A stretch of 40,420 bases of DNA from Alphaproteobacteria bacterium. Lineage in GTDB: Bacteria; Pseudomonadota; Alphaproteobacteria; Micropepsales; Micropepsaceae. The first letter of the stretch is position 1, and each line of letters begins with the position of its first letter. Both the position numbers and the translations under genes were made by a program. The notes beneath the pieces are model-generated. The model had not been told where the DNA came from, searched no databases, and saw nothing but the letters and a program-made list of their open reading frames with translations. The stretch covers positions 1 through 40,420 of the forward strand of contig CANJJD010000024.1 in the NCBI GenBank assembly GCA_947474645.1. The letters are read 5' to 3'. This document shows positions 1 through 8,600 of this stretch, piece after piece.

Positions 1-147
1 CCACTACAACACCGTCCGGCCGCACTCATCCCTGGGATATCGGCCACCCGCACCGCTGGCATTCAGCCCTGTCCCACCACCTCTGGATCAGGCGGCGGCG
101 ATGCAATAGTCTCTCTATGCCGGTGGTACAAAATATCCGTCAGGTCA
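1..147 (+). mobile_element. Right end of an IS3-family insertion sequence (cut by window edge)
   Basis: The first 109 bases encode the C-terminus of an IS3-type transposase. About 38 bases later the sequence ends in ...caggtca at 147, so the inverted complement begins TGACCTGACGG, which fits the TG...CA termini of IS3-family elements. Immediately after 147 the reading frame of a different gene resumes (I-A-R-E-H-V-T), so 147/148 is the likely insertion junction. The left end and any target duplication lie outside the window. The boundary is inferred from the frame change and terminal pattern, not from an alignment. Confidence 0.75.
2..109 (+). CDS. IS3-family transposase, C-terminal fragment (partial at window start)
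   Basis: Frame 2 is open from the first base and ends with TAG at 107-109, giving 35 residues that start HYNTVRPHSSLGYRPPAP. The YNxxRPHSSLGYxxP block is the characteristic C-terminal end of the rve integrase core of IS3-family OrfB/OrfAB transposases. The catalytic DDE residues would lie upstream, outside the window. Only the tail is visible, so it cannot be told whether the element is intact. The protein would cut and join the IS ends during transposition. Confidence 0.85.
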   Translation, partial: HYNTVRPHSSLGYRPPAPLAFSPVPPPLDQAAAMQ

Positions 148-441
148 ATCGCCCGCGAGCATGTCACCAGCTATTTCAAGCGCCATGCGGATGCCGTCAA
201 AACCGTCACCGTGCCGGCCTATGTGCCATTGGCACGTGAACTGCCGGGTCGCATCAGCGTGGACGAACTGGCCGATCTCGCCTTCCTGCGCGCCGTCTAT
301 GCGCGCCTTGGCGCTGCGGCGGGCGAGGCGAAGCTGACGGACGTTCTGCAGCTTCTGGATACCGATCCCGCCATTCGTACCATCAACGCCCATGTCCGCC
401 AGAAGCCGCTCACCGAAGTCGAGCGGCTGGACGCAGGCGCC
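148..441 (+). pseudogene. Remnant C-terminus of SpsF-type nucleotidyltransferase, in frame with the aldo/keto reductase
   Basis: Reading frame 1 continues upstream of the GTG at 211 to the IS junction and encodes REHVTSYF, then VPLARELPGRISVDE, then an LADLAFLRAVY stretch, and ends NAHVRQK. This resembles the C-terminal part of SpsF-like cytidylyl/nucleotidyltransferases, where EHVT..., a xLTVDxPEDL segment, a xLxDVLxLLD helix and a final NAHxRQK recur. The N-terminal nucleotide-binding part is missing, displaced by the IS, so this activity must be lost. There is no stop before the aldo/keto reductase, so the original gene was probably a two-domain fusion for activated-sugar or surface polysaccharide synthesis. 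Family assignment is from memory of the motif pattern. Confidence 0.6.
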
Positions 442-1275
442 CGCCTGGGCATCGGTACGGTGCAGTTCGGCCAGGCCTATGGCGTCTCGAACCTGCGCGG
501 CCAGGTGCCCCTGGCCGAAGCGCGCACCATCCTGGCGCGAGCGGCGCGGGCCGGGGTTGGACTTTTGGATACCGCCGCCAATTACGGCGATGCCGAACAG
601 GTGCTGGCCCAGGCCGACACCAGTGCCTTCCGCATGGTCACCAAGACCATCAGCGTCAGCCATGGCGTCCCGGCGGTGATCGCGCGCGCCCGCCGGTCGA
701 TTGCGGCTCTGGGGCGCGTGGACCTGCTCTTGGTGCATGCCGTATCCGATCTTCTGGGCGCACAGGGCGAGGAATTGTGGGCCGCGCTGCGCCGCCTGAA
801 AGACGAGGGCGCCGTCGGCGGCATAGGCATCTCCGCCTATGTCGCGGACGATCCTGCCGCGCTGGCGCAACGCTTCAAGCCCGATGCCATGCAGGTGCCG
901 TTCAGTCTTCTGGATCAGCGGCTGTTGCGCGACGGCTCGCTGGCGCGGCTGAAGGACATGGGCGTGGAGGTGCATGCCCGCTCCATCTTCCTGCAGGGCC
1001 TATTGTTTCTGGAAACGCCGCCGGAAAATCTGCGCTATGCCGCGCCGCTGCTGAACAATGTGCGCGGGCGGATCGCGGCGGCGGGCACCACGCCCTTGAC
1101 CGCGGCGCTAAGCTTTGTGTTGTCCTGTCCGCAGGTGGATGTGGCGGTGGCCGGGGTGACGGCGCTGAAGGAACTGGAAGAAATACTGGCGGCCGCCGCC
1201 GCGCCGGTGCCGGCGCTGGACTGGTCCGGCTTTGCCCTGACCGATGCGCGGCTGCTGACGCCGGCGCTCTGGTAA
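211..1275 (+). CDS. Aldo/keto reductase (C-terminal part of an IS-truncated two-domain protein)
   Basis: From the GTG at 211 the product has 354 residues. Residues 1-70 are the nucleotidyltransferase remnant, and the aldo/keto reductase barrel starts near residue 78 (ARLGIGTVQFGQAYG). The full catalytic tetrad is visible: Asp120 and Tyr125 in LLDTAANYGD, Lys145 in VTKT and His176 in LLLVH. Members reduce carbonyls or oxidise alcohols with NADP(H). This subfamily is often linked to nonulosonic acid or other surface-sugar loci, which suits the fused SpsF-like part. The frame is open back to the IS junction, so the start is uncertain; 211 is the first reasonable codon, and read-out transcription from the IS is possible. 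The gene ends TAA directly against the stop of the next, opposite gene. Confidence 0.75.
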   Translation: MPAYVPLARELPGRISVDELADLAFLRAVYARLGAAAGEAKLTDVLQLLDTDPAIRTINAHVRQKPLTEVERLDAGARLGIGTVQFGQAYGVSNLRGQVPLAEARTILARAARAGVGLLDTAANYGDAEQVLAQADTSAFRMVTKTISVSHGVPAVIARARRSIAALGRVDLLLVHAVSDLLGAQGEELWAALRRLKDEGAVGGIGISAYVADDPAALAQRFKPDAMQVPFSLLDQRLLRDGSLARLKDMGVEVHARSIFLQGLLFLETPPENLRYAAPLLNNVRGRIAAAGTTPLTAALSFVLSCPQVDVAVAGVTALKELEEILAAAAAPVPALDWSGFALTDARLLTPALW

Positions 1276-2376
1276 CTACGCCAGCAAACCCGCCACATGC
1301 GCGGCGATGGCCAGTGACGAGGTCAGGCCGGGCGATTCCATGCCGAACAGGTTGACCAGTCCCGGCAAGCCATGCGCCTCAGGCCCATCAATGCGGAAAT
1401 CGACTGTCGGCTGGCCCGGTCCGGTTAGCTTGGGCCGCACCCCGGCATAATCGGGGGTGAGCATCTCGGCCTTCACGCCGGGCCAGTAAGATGCGATCAC
1501 CGGGGCAAAGGCGGCGGCGATGTCCGGCGACACGGTGTAATCAATATCGGCGGGATCGTTGCTGGCCAGCCATTCGACATTGGGGCCGAAGCGCGCCCGG
1601 CCGCCCATGTCCAAGGTGACATGCACGCCCAGCCCGCCGGGCTCCGGCACTGGATAGACCAGGTGCTTAAACGGACTTTTTACCGCCAGGCTCGCATAGC
1701 TGCCCTTGGCCAGCACCAGCGGCGGGATATTCGCAAGACCCTCGATGCTCGCCGCCACTTTCTGCGCCCACAAGCCGGCGGCATTGACCACCAGGCGCGT
1801 CTCCAGCGCGATCTCATCTTCCTGGCTGGTCACCGACACGGTCCAGCCATTGGCGTTGCGCATTATCCTCTTCACTTCGCTGTCGCGCACCAAAGTGCGG
1901 TCGCCCAGCAGCGCCAGCATATATTGATGACTGTCGATGATGCCGGTGGAGGGCGAGAACAGGCCTTCCTCGGCTTTGACCTCCGGCTCCAGCGCCGCGA
2001 TAGCCTTGGCGGTGAGGGGCTTCAGATCCTCCACCCCATTGTCCGCCGCCGCTTTGGCCAGGGCCGCGATCTGGGCGCCTTGCCCGGCTTGGCCCACGAT
2101 CAACTTGCCCAATTGTTTGTGCGGTACGCCATGGCTGGCGCAGAAATCATAGAGCAGACGCTTGCCTTCGACGCACAGCCGCGCCTTCAGCGAGTCCTTG
2201 GCGTAATAGATGCCGGCATGGATCACCTCGCTGTTGCGGGCGCTGGTTTCCATGCCGATATGTTCGTTCTTCTCCAGGATGATGGTGTCATGGCCGGCCA
2301 GCGCCAGTCCACGGGCAATGGCCAGCCCCACCACGCCCCCGCCGATCACCACCGCGTCGGTCTCGAACTTTTCCAT
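1276..2376 (-). CDS. FAD-dependent oxidoreductase, L-2-hydroxyglutarate dehydrogenase family
   Basis: This 366-residue protein of the DAO/L2HGDH type begins with a dinucleotide-binding fold (VVIGGGVVGLAIARG, then the Glu of ILEKN that would bind ribose). The ETSARNSEVIHAGIYY segment follows and is the family signature next to the flavin in LhgO/L2HGDH proteins. A C-terminal GMESPGLTSSLAIA block is also typical. The likely reaction is oxidation of L-2-hydroxyglutarate to 2-oxoglutarate, passing electrons to the quinone pool; other 2-hydroxyacids or amino acids are possible substrates. No signal peptide is visible. It is divergent from the DUF218 gene with 73 bases between, and its stop codon abuts the stop of the aldo/keto reductase. 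Confidence 0.8.
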   Translation of the reverse strand: MEKFETDAVVIGGGVVGLAIARGLALAGHDTIILEKNEHIGMETSARNSEVIHAGIYYAKDSLKARLCVEGKRLLYDFCASHGVPHKQLGKLIVGQAGQGAQIAALAKAAADNGVEDLKPLTAKAIAALEPEVKAEEGLFSPSTGIIDSHQYMLALLGDRTLVRDSEVKRIMRNANGWTVSVTSQEDEIALETRLVVNAAGLWAQKVAASIEGLANIPPLVLAKGSYASLAVKSPFKHLVYPVPEPGGLGVHVTLDMGGRARFGPNVEWLASNDPADIDYTVSPDIAAAFAPVIASYWPGVKAEMLTPDYAGVRPKLTGPGQPTVDFRIDGPEAHGLPGLVNLFGMESPGLTSSLAIAAHVAGLLA

Positions 2377-2449
2377 CCGCTGGTTCTGCCGAAAAAGCGC
2401 AGCGGCCGCAATCCTTGTCTGGAGCGGGCTTTTATGACGCTATGGCGCC

Positions 2450-3220
2450 ATGTTCTTCGCGGTCTCCAAGATATTCTGGCTGCTGGCGGCGCCCAGCCAT
2501 TGGCTGTGCCTTTTGATTCTGGCCGCCGCCCTGTGCCTGTTCCTGGGCCGGCTACGCGCCGCCCGCATCCTGACCGCCGCGGCGGTGGCGCTGCTGGTGG
2601 TGGCGGGGATGCTGCCGCTGAGCGGGTACCTGGTCCGTGCGATCGAGAACCAGTATCCGCGCACCGCCTGGCCGGCCAAGGTTGACGGCATCCTGATCCT
2701 GGGCGGCGGCTATAACACCTGGGTGCTGCGCACCCGCCATGCGCCGGCCACCAACGGCACTGCCTACCGCCTGACCGAGGCCTATGCCGCTGCCCGGCAT
2801 TATCCCAATGCGCGCGTCGTGTTCGCCGGCGGCTCCGGCATCCTGGGCGGCGTGGACTGGTCGGAAGCGGAAACCGCGCGCTATGTCCTGGCCGGAATGG
2901 GGCTGGCGCCATCGCGCCTGATCCTGGAGCCGCGCTCGCGCAATACCCATGAGAATATTCTTTTTGCCAAGGCGATGGTGAAACCCAGGCCTGGAGAAGT
3001 GTGGCTGCTGGTGACATCGGCGGTGCACATGCCGCGCGCCATGGGGATCGCGCGCAAACAGGGTTGGCCGATGCTGCCCTGGCCCAGTGACTACCTCACC
3101 GGCCCGGATATCGGCTTTGGCGGATTTCTGGATATCGGGTCTAATCTCGCCATGACCGATTTTGCGACACATGAGGCCATCGGTCTTGTGGCGTATCGCC
3201 TGACCGGCAAGTCGAAATAA
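2450..3220 (+). CDS. DUF218 (YdcF/ElyC-like) membrane protein
   Basis: This 256-residue protein has two N-terminal membrane helices (about residues 5-30 and 38-58), followed by a DUF218 domain in the periplasm. Family landmarks are ILILGGGYNT near residue 80, VVFAGGSG, the SRNTHENILFAK block and LVTSAVHMPRAMGIAR. E. coli ElyC, which shares this layout, affects peptidoglycan assembly at low temperature, and YdcF/SanA are relatives. The biochemical activity of the family is not well defined, so no specific reaction is claimed. It ends TAA at 3218-3220, and recG's stop begins at the very next base on the other strand. Confidence 0.8.
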   Translation: MFFAVSKIFWLLAAPSHWLCLLILAAALCLFLGRLRAARILTAAAVALLVVAGMLPLSGYLVRAIENQYPRTAWPAKVDGILILGGGYNTWVLRTRHAPATNGTAYRLTEAYAAARHYPNARVVFAGGSGILGGVDWSEAETARYVLAGMGLAPSRLILEPRSRNTHENILFAKAMVKPRPGEVWLLVTSAVHMPRAMGIARKQGWPMLPWPSDYLTGPDIGFGGFLDIGSNLAMTDFATHEAIGLVAYRLTGKSK

Positions 3221-5302
3221 TTATCCCGTGCGCAGGTAGCGCACCGCTTCGTCGCGCCCGAACAGGTAGAGCAGCACCCGCAAGGCGTTGCCGCGCGGCG
3301 ATTTGAGATCCGGATCGCGCGTCAGGATCAGCCGCGCGTCATCATGCGCCACCGCCAGCAAGTCGGCATGGGCGGCCGGGTCCGCCATGCGGAATTCTTC
3401 CATGCCGCTTTGCCGCTTGCCCAGCACCTCGCCGGGACCGCGCAAGCGCAAGTCTTCTTCGGCGATGACAAAGCCGTCATCGGTTTCGCGCATGGTCTTG
3501 AGTCGCGCCTTGGCGGTGACGCCCAGCGGTTCATGCCACAGCAGGATACAGCTTGATTTGCCGCTGCCGCGCCCGACGCGGCCACGCAACTGGTGCAGTT
3601 GGGCCAGGCCGAAGCGCTCGGCATGCTCCACCACCATGATGGTGGCTTCGGGCACGTCCACGCCCACTTCGATCACCGTGGTGGCGACCAGCAGTTGTGT
3701 TTCGCCGGCCTTGAAGGCGGTCATGGCGGCATCGCGCTCCGCCGCTTTCATCTTGCCATGGATCAAGCCCACGTTCAGGCCCAGCGCCTGGCGCAGCATC
3801 ACGGCGCGCTCCTGCGCGGCGGCCAGGTCGATCTTTTCGGATTCTTCCACCAGCGGGCACACCCAATAGGCGCGGGCGCCCCGGTCCAGCGCGATGCGCA
3901 GATGGGCGATCAGATCGTCCATGCGGGCGGCGCCCATCACCCGCGTCTCCACCGGCTTGCGGCCGGGCGGGCGGCCGGTGATCTTGGAAACGTCCATGTC
4001 GCCATAGGCGGTCAGGGCCAAGGTGCGCGGTATGGGCGTGGCGGTCATCACCAACACGTCGGCCGGCTTGCCCTTGCTTTGCAATTGCATGCGCTGGTGC
4101 ACGCCGAAGCGGTGCTGCTCGTCCACCACTGCCAGGCCCAGATCCTTGAAGGTGACGTCCTCGGAAAACAGCGCGTGGGTGCCGACCAATATGTCGATCT
4201 CGCCGGCCGCCAATTTCGCCAGGGTGGTTTCGCGGCCCGCGCCTTTTTCTCGTCCCGTAAGACAAGCGAGCCGTATTCCCGCCGCCGCCGCATAAGGCTC
4301 CAGCGAGGCCAAGTGCTGGCGCACCAATAGTTCGGTGGGCGCCATCAGCGCCGCCTGCAAGCCATCTTCCACCGCCTTCAGCATCGCCAACAGCGCCACG
4401 ATGGTCTTGCCGGAGCCGACATCGCCTTGCAGCAGCCGCAGCATGCGTTTCTCGCTACCCATGTCCTGTTCGATTTCCGCCAGCGCCGAAAGTTGCGGAT
4501 CGGTCAGGGTGAAGGGCAGGGCGGCGATGGCCCTGGCCTTCAGCTTGCCGGTACCGCTGATCACCCGCCCCTTGCCGCCGCGCAGATTGGCGCGGATCAA
4601 CAGCAAGGCCAGTTGATTGGCCAGCAGCTCGTCATAAGCCAGCCGCTGCCGCGCCGGGGTGGTGGGGGCAAGATCGCTGTCATGGGCGGGACCGTGCGCC
4701 GTTTCCAGCGCCGCACCGAACACGTCCCACTTGCGCTGCTTCACAAAGGCCGGGTCCTGCCATTCGGGCATCTCCGGCACTTTTTCCAGCGCCCCGCGCA
4801 CCGCCTTGGCCATCGGCCGCGCCGTCAGGCCTTCGGTCAGGGGATAGATGGGTTCATGCAGCGGAAACGACGCAATATCCTCCAGCGCCACCACGTAATC
4901 GGGATGGGTCATCTGCAGCCGGTCCTTGAAGCGCTCGATGCGCCCCGACAGCACGCGCGTCTCGCCCAGCGGCAACTGCTTGGCCAGGTAATCGGCATGG
5001 GCGCGAAAGAACACCAGTTCCATCATCGCCGTCTCGTCCGACACCATCACTTTATAGGGCTGGGATTTCACCCGCCCCGGGCGGTGTTCCAGCACCGTCA
5101 CCGTCACGGTGGCGATCCGCCCCGGTTCGGCCGCTGCCAGCTTGGGCTGATAGGAGCGGTCCACCACCCCCACCGGCAAATCGAACACCAGGTCCACCAG
5201 CCGCGGCCCGGCCACCTTCTGGATCAGTTTTTCCAGCTTGGGGCCCACCCCGGACAGGGTGCGGATCTCGGCAAACAGGGGGAAAAGAATCGCGGGCCGC
5301 AT
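3221..5302 (-). CDS. recG: ATP-dependent DNA helicase RecG
   Basis: This is a full-length 693-residue RecG. An N-terminal region with the wedge/OB fold (about residues 55-140) binds branched DNA. The helicase core has Walker A LLQGDVGSGKT (293-300), motif II DEQH (394-397), motif III TATPIPRTLAL, and the C-terminal QLLVATTVIEVGVDVPEA and QLRGRVGRG motifs. RecG reverses stalled replication forks and moves Holliday junctions during repair. The start MRPAILFPLFAEIRTLSGVGPKLEKL matches the usual alphaproteobacterial N-terminus, although no clear Shine-Dalgarno precedes it. It is divergent from sdhE-mfd with 62 bases between; this arrangement recurs in Alphaproteobacteria. Confidence 0.97.
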   Translation of the reverse strand: MRPAILFPLFAEIRTLSGVGPKLEKLIQKVAGPRLVDLVFDLPVGVVDRSYQPKLAAAEPGRIATVTVTVLEHRPGRVKSQPYKVMVSDETAMMELVFFRAHADYLAKQLPLGETRVLSGRIERFKDRLQMTHPDYVVALEDIASFPLHEPIYPLTEGLTARPMAKAVRGALEKVPEMPEWQDPAFVKQRKWDVFGAALETAHGPAHDSDLAPTTPARQRLAYDELLANQLALLLIRANLRGGKGRVISGTGKLKARAIAALPFTLTDPQLSALAEIEQDMGSEKRMLRLLQGDVGSGKTIVALLAMLKAVEDGLQAALMAPTELLVRQHLASLEPYAAAAGIRLACLTGREKGAGRETTLAKLAAGEIDILVGTHALFSEDVTFKDLGLAVVDEQHRFGVHQRMQLQSKGKPADVLVMTATPIPRTLALTAYGDMDVSKITGRPPGRKPVETRVMGAARMDDLIAHLRIALDRGARAYWVCPLVEESEKIDLAAAQERAVMLRQALGLNVGLIHGKMKAAERDAAMTAFKAGETQLLVATTVIEVGVDVPEATIMVVEHAERFGLAQLHQLRGRVGRGSGKSSCILLWHEPLGVTAKARLKTMRETDDGFVIAEEDLRLRGPGEVLGKRQSGMEEFRMADPAAHADLLAVAHDDARLILTRDPDLKSPRGNALRVLLYLFGRDEAVRYLRTG

Positions 5303-5364
5303 GGCGGAAAAGATAATAGCCGCCGCCCGTTGTTCTGAAAGACCGCCAAGGCTATATCCGCCCC

Positions 5365-5661
5365 ATGACAGACCTTGACCAGGGTGGCTCTTCGGAGAAC
5401 CGCCGGAAACGCCTTTTGTTTCGGGCCCAAAGGCGCGGCTTCAAGGAGGTTGACCTGATCTTCGGCGCCTATGCCGACAGCCACCTGGCCGGGCTGGACG
5501 AGGCCGGGCTGGACCAGTTCGAGGCGCTGCTCACCGCGCCCGACCAGGATGTCTATGCCTGGCTGCGCGGAGCCGCGGCGGTGCCGGCGGAATTCGACAA
5601 TCCGGTGTTCGCCGGGCTGAAGGCGGTGTGCGAGCAGCAGACGCCGCGGTGGATCAGTTAA
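5365..5661 (+). CDS. sdhE: Succinate dehydrogenase FAD assembly factor SdhE
   Basis: This 98-residue protein of the SdhE/YgfY (Sdh5, DUF339) family helps attach FAD covalently to the succinate dehydrogenase flavoprotein. The RGxxE motif is present as RRGFKEVD, followed by the helical bundle with the conserved aspartate/tryptophan region DQDVYAWLRG. The N-terminal 12 residues are a short variable extension. The TAA stop (5659-5661) is followed with no gap by the start codon of mfd, so the two are probably co-transcribed and translationally linked. This recG / sdhE-mfd neighbourhood is recurrent in Alphaproteobacteria. Confidence 0.92.
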   Translation: MTDLDQGGSSENRRKRLLFRAQRRGFKEVDLIFGAYADSHLAGLDEAGLDQFEALLTAPDQDVYAWLRGAAAVPAEFDNPVFAGLKAVCEQQTPRWIS

Positions 5662-8600
5662 TTGGACCGTCTCGATACCATCGCCTTGCAGCAAGGCCGC
5701 CTGACCGTTTCGGGCGTGCCGCAGGGTTACGACGCCTATGTGGCGGCGGAGGCGGCGCGGCGGCGCGGCGGCCCGGTGCTATTCGTGGCGCTGGACGATG
5801 TGCAGGCCGATGCGGCCGAACGGGCACTGGGCTTCTTCGCGCCCCAGATGCCGGTGCTGGCTTTTCCCGCCTGGGATTGCCTGCCGTATGACCGCGTTTC
5901 GCCCAAGTCCGATATCGAGAGCCGGCGGCTGGCCACCCTGGCGGCGCTGGCGCGTGATACCGGCAGGCCTTGCGTCATCGTCACCACCATCAATGCCCTG
6001 TTGCAGCGTGTGCCGCCCAAGGACGTGATCGCCGGCGCCAGCTTCATCGCCACCAACGGCGCCGAGGTGGACCGTGACGCACTGGTCGGCTTCCTGTCGG
6101 GCAACGGTTATGTCCGCGCCGGCACGGTGCGCGAGCCGGGCGACTTCGCCCTGCGCGGCGGCATCGTGGATTTGTGGCCGCCGGGGGAAGAGCAGCCGCT
6201 GCGGCTGGATTTCTTCGGGACGACCCTGGACGCCATCCGCCGCTTCGACGCCGAAACCCAACTGTCCGACAAGAAGCCGGTACCGGACATCACGCTCTTG
6301 CCCGCCAGCGAAGCGCCCTTGAATGCCGCCGCCATCAGCCGCTTCCGCACCGGCTATGTCGCGGCCTTCGGCGCGGCGGGCGATGATCCTTTGTATGAAA
6401 GCGTCAGCGCCGGCCGCAAGACCCAAGGCATGGAACATTGGCTGCCGCTGTTTTACGAACGGCTGGACACGCTGTTCGACTACTTGCCGCGCTGCCTGAT
6501 CCTGCTGGGCCATCAGGCGGAAGAATCCAAGGCGGCGCGGCTGGAATTGATCGCCGACTATTACCAGACCCGCGAACAGTTCCGGCATCAGAAAGACGAC
6601 AAGCACGCCATCAAGGCGCCGCCCTACAAACCATTAAAGCCGGAGACGCTGTATCTCAGCGATGCGGAATGGAAGGTGGCGCTGGGCAAGAACATCCTGC
6701 GTGAGCTGTCACCCTTCCAAGCGCCCGACAGCATGACCAGCCTGGATGCCGGCGGGCGGCTTGGCCGCGACTTTGCGCCGGAACGCCAGGGCGGCAACCT
6801 CAATGTCTTCCAGGCCGCCGCCGATCATCTGAAGTCGCTGCAAGCCGCCGGCAAGCGGGTGCTGGTGGCGAGCTGGACCGAGGGCTCGCTGGAACGCATG
6901 GGCGGGGTGCTGTCCGACCATGGCGTCACGCCGATCAAGAAGGTGGCCGACTGGCCCGAGGCGCTGAAGCTGGACCCAACGGCTTTCGGCATCACCTGTC
7001 TGGGGATCGAGCGCGGCATCGAAGGGCCCGATTTCGCCATCCTGTCGGAACAGGATGTGCTGGGCGACCGCATGGTGCGCGCCGCCGGCCGCGCGCGCCG
7101 GGCGCAGAATTTCATTGCCGAGGCGTCCTCGCTGACGCCGGGCGACCTGGTCACCCACATCGAACATGGCGTGGGCCGCTATCTGGGCCTGAAGGCGATT
7201 GACGCGCTGGGTGCGCCGCATGACTGCCTGGAATTGCAATATGACGGCGGCAAGCTGTTCCTGCCGGTCGAAAATATCGAACTTCTGACCCGCTACGGCT
7301 CGGACGAGGGCGCCCAGCTCGACCGCCTGGGCGGGGCAGGCTGGCAAAAGCGCAAGGCCGAGATGAAGGAGCGGGTGCGCGCCATCGCCGCCGAGCTGAT
7401 CAAGATCGCCGCCGCCCGCCAGTTGAAATCCCTGCCGCCGGTGGAACCGCCATCGGGCCTGTATGACGAATTTTCCGCCCGCTTCCCCTATCAGGAAACC
7501 GAAGACCAGGAGAAAGCCATCAGCGATGTGGTGGGCGACCTGGCCGCCGGCCGTCCGATGGACCGGCTGGTGTGCGGCGATGTCGGCTTCGGCAAGACCG
7601 AAGTGGCGATGCGCGCCGCGTTTGTCGCCGCCATGGCGGGCGAGCAGGTGGCGGTGGTGGTGCCCACCACGCTTCTGGCGCGCCAGCATTATCGCAGCTT
7701 TGCCGAACGCTTTACCGGCTTTCCGCTGACAGTGCGCCAGCTTTCGCGCTTCGTGGAACCGAAGGAAGCCGCCGAAACCAAGGTGGCGCTGGCGGACGGC
7801 AGCGTGGACATCGTGGTGGGCACCCATGCCCTGCTGGCCGAAAGCATCAGTTTCAAGCGCCTGGGCCTGGTGATCGTGGACGAGGAGCAGCATTTCGGCG
7901 TGGTGCACAAGGAACGGCTGAAGAACCTCAAGGCCGATGTCCATGTCCTGACTCTCACGGCCACGCCCATTCCGCGCACCCTGCAACTGGCGCTGTCCGG
8001 TGTGCGCGACCTGTCGCTGATCACCACCCCGCCGATTGACCGGCTGGCGGTGCGCACGTTCGTGACGCCCTTCGATCCTCTGGTGGTGCGTGAGGCCCTG
8101 CTGCGCGAGCATTACCGCGGCGGCCAGAGCTTCTTCGTGGCGCCGCGCATCGCCGATTTGCGCGAGGCGGAAGTCTTCCTCAAAAGCGTGGTGCCGGAGG
8201 TCAAATCTGCCGTCGCCCATGGCCAGATGTCGCCCAAGCTGCTGGAAGAGGTGATGACCGCCTTTTATGAGCGCAAGGTGGACGTGCTGGTCTCCACCAA
8301 CATCGTGGAATCCGGCCTCGACATCCCCACCGCCAACACGCTGATTGTGCAGCGCGCCGACATGTTCGGCCTGTCGCAGCTTTACCAGTTGCGCGGCCGC
8401 ATCGGCCGTTCCAAGACCCGCGCCTATGCCTATCTCACCACCCCCGCCGAGAAGAAACTGACCGAAACCGCCACGCGGCGGCTGGAAGTGTTGCAGTCGC
8501 TGGACCAGTTGGGGGCAGGATTCTCGGTCGCCAGCCATGACATGGACATTCGCGGCGCCGGCAACCTGCTGGGCGAAGAACAATCCGGCCATGTCCGCGA

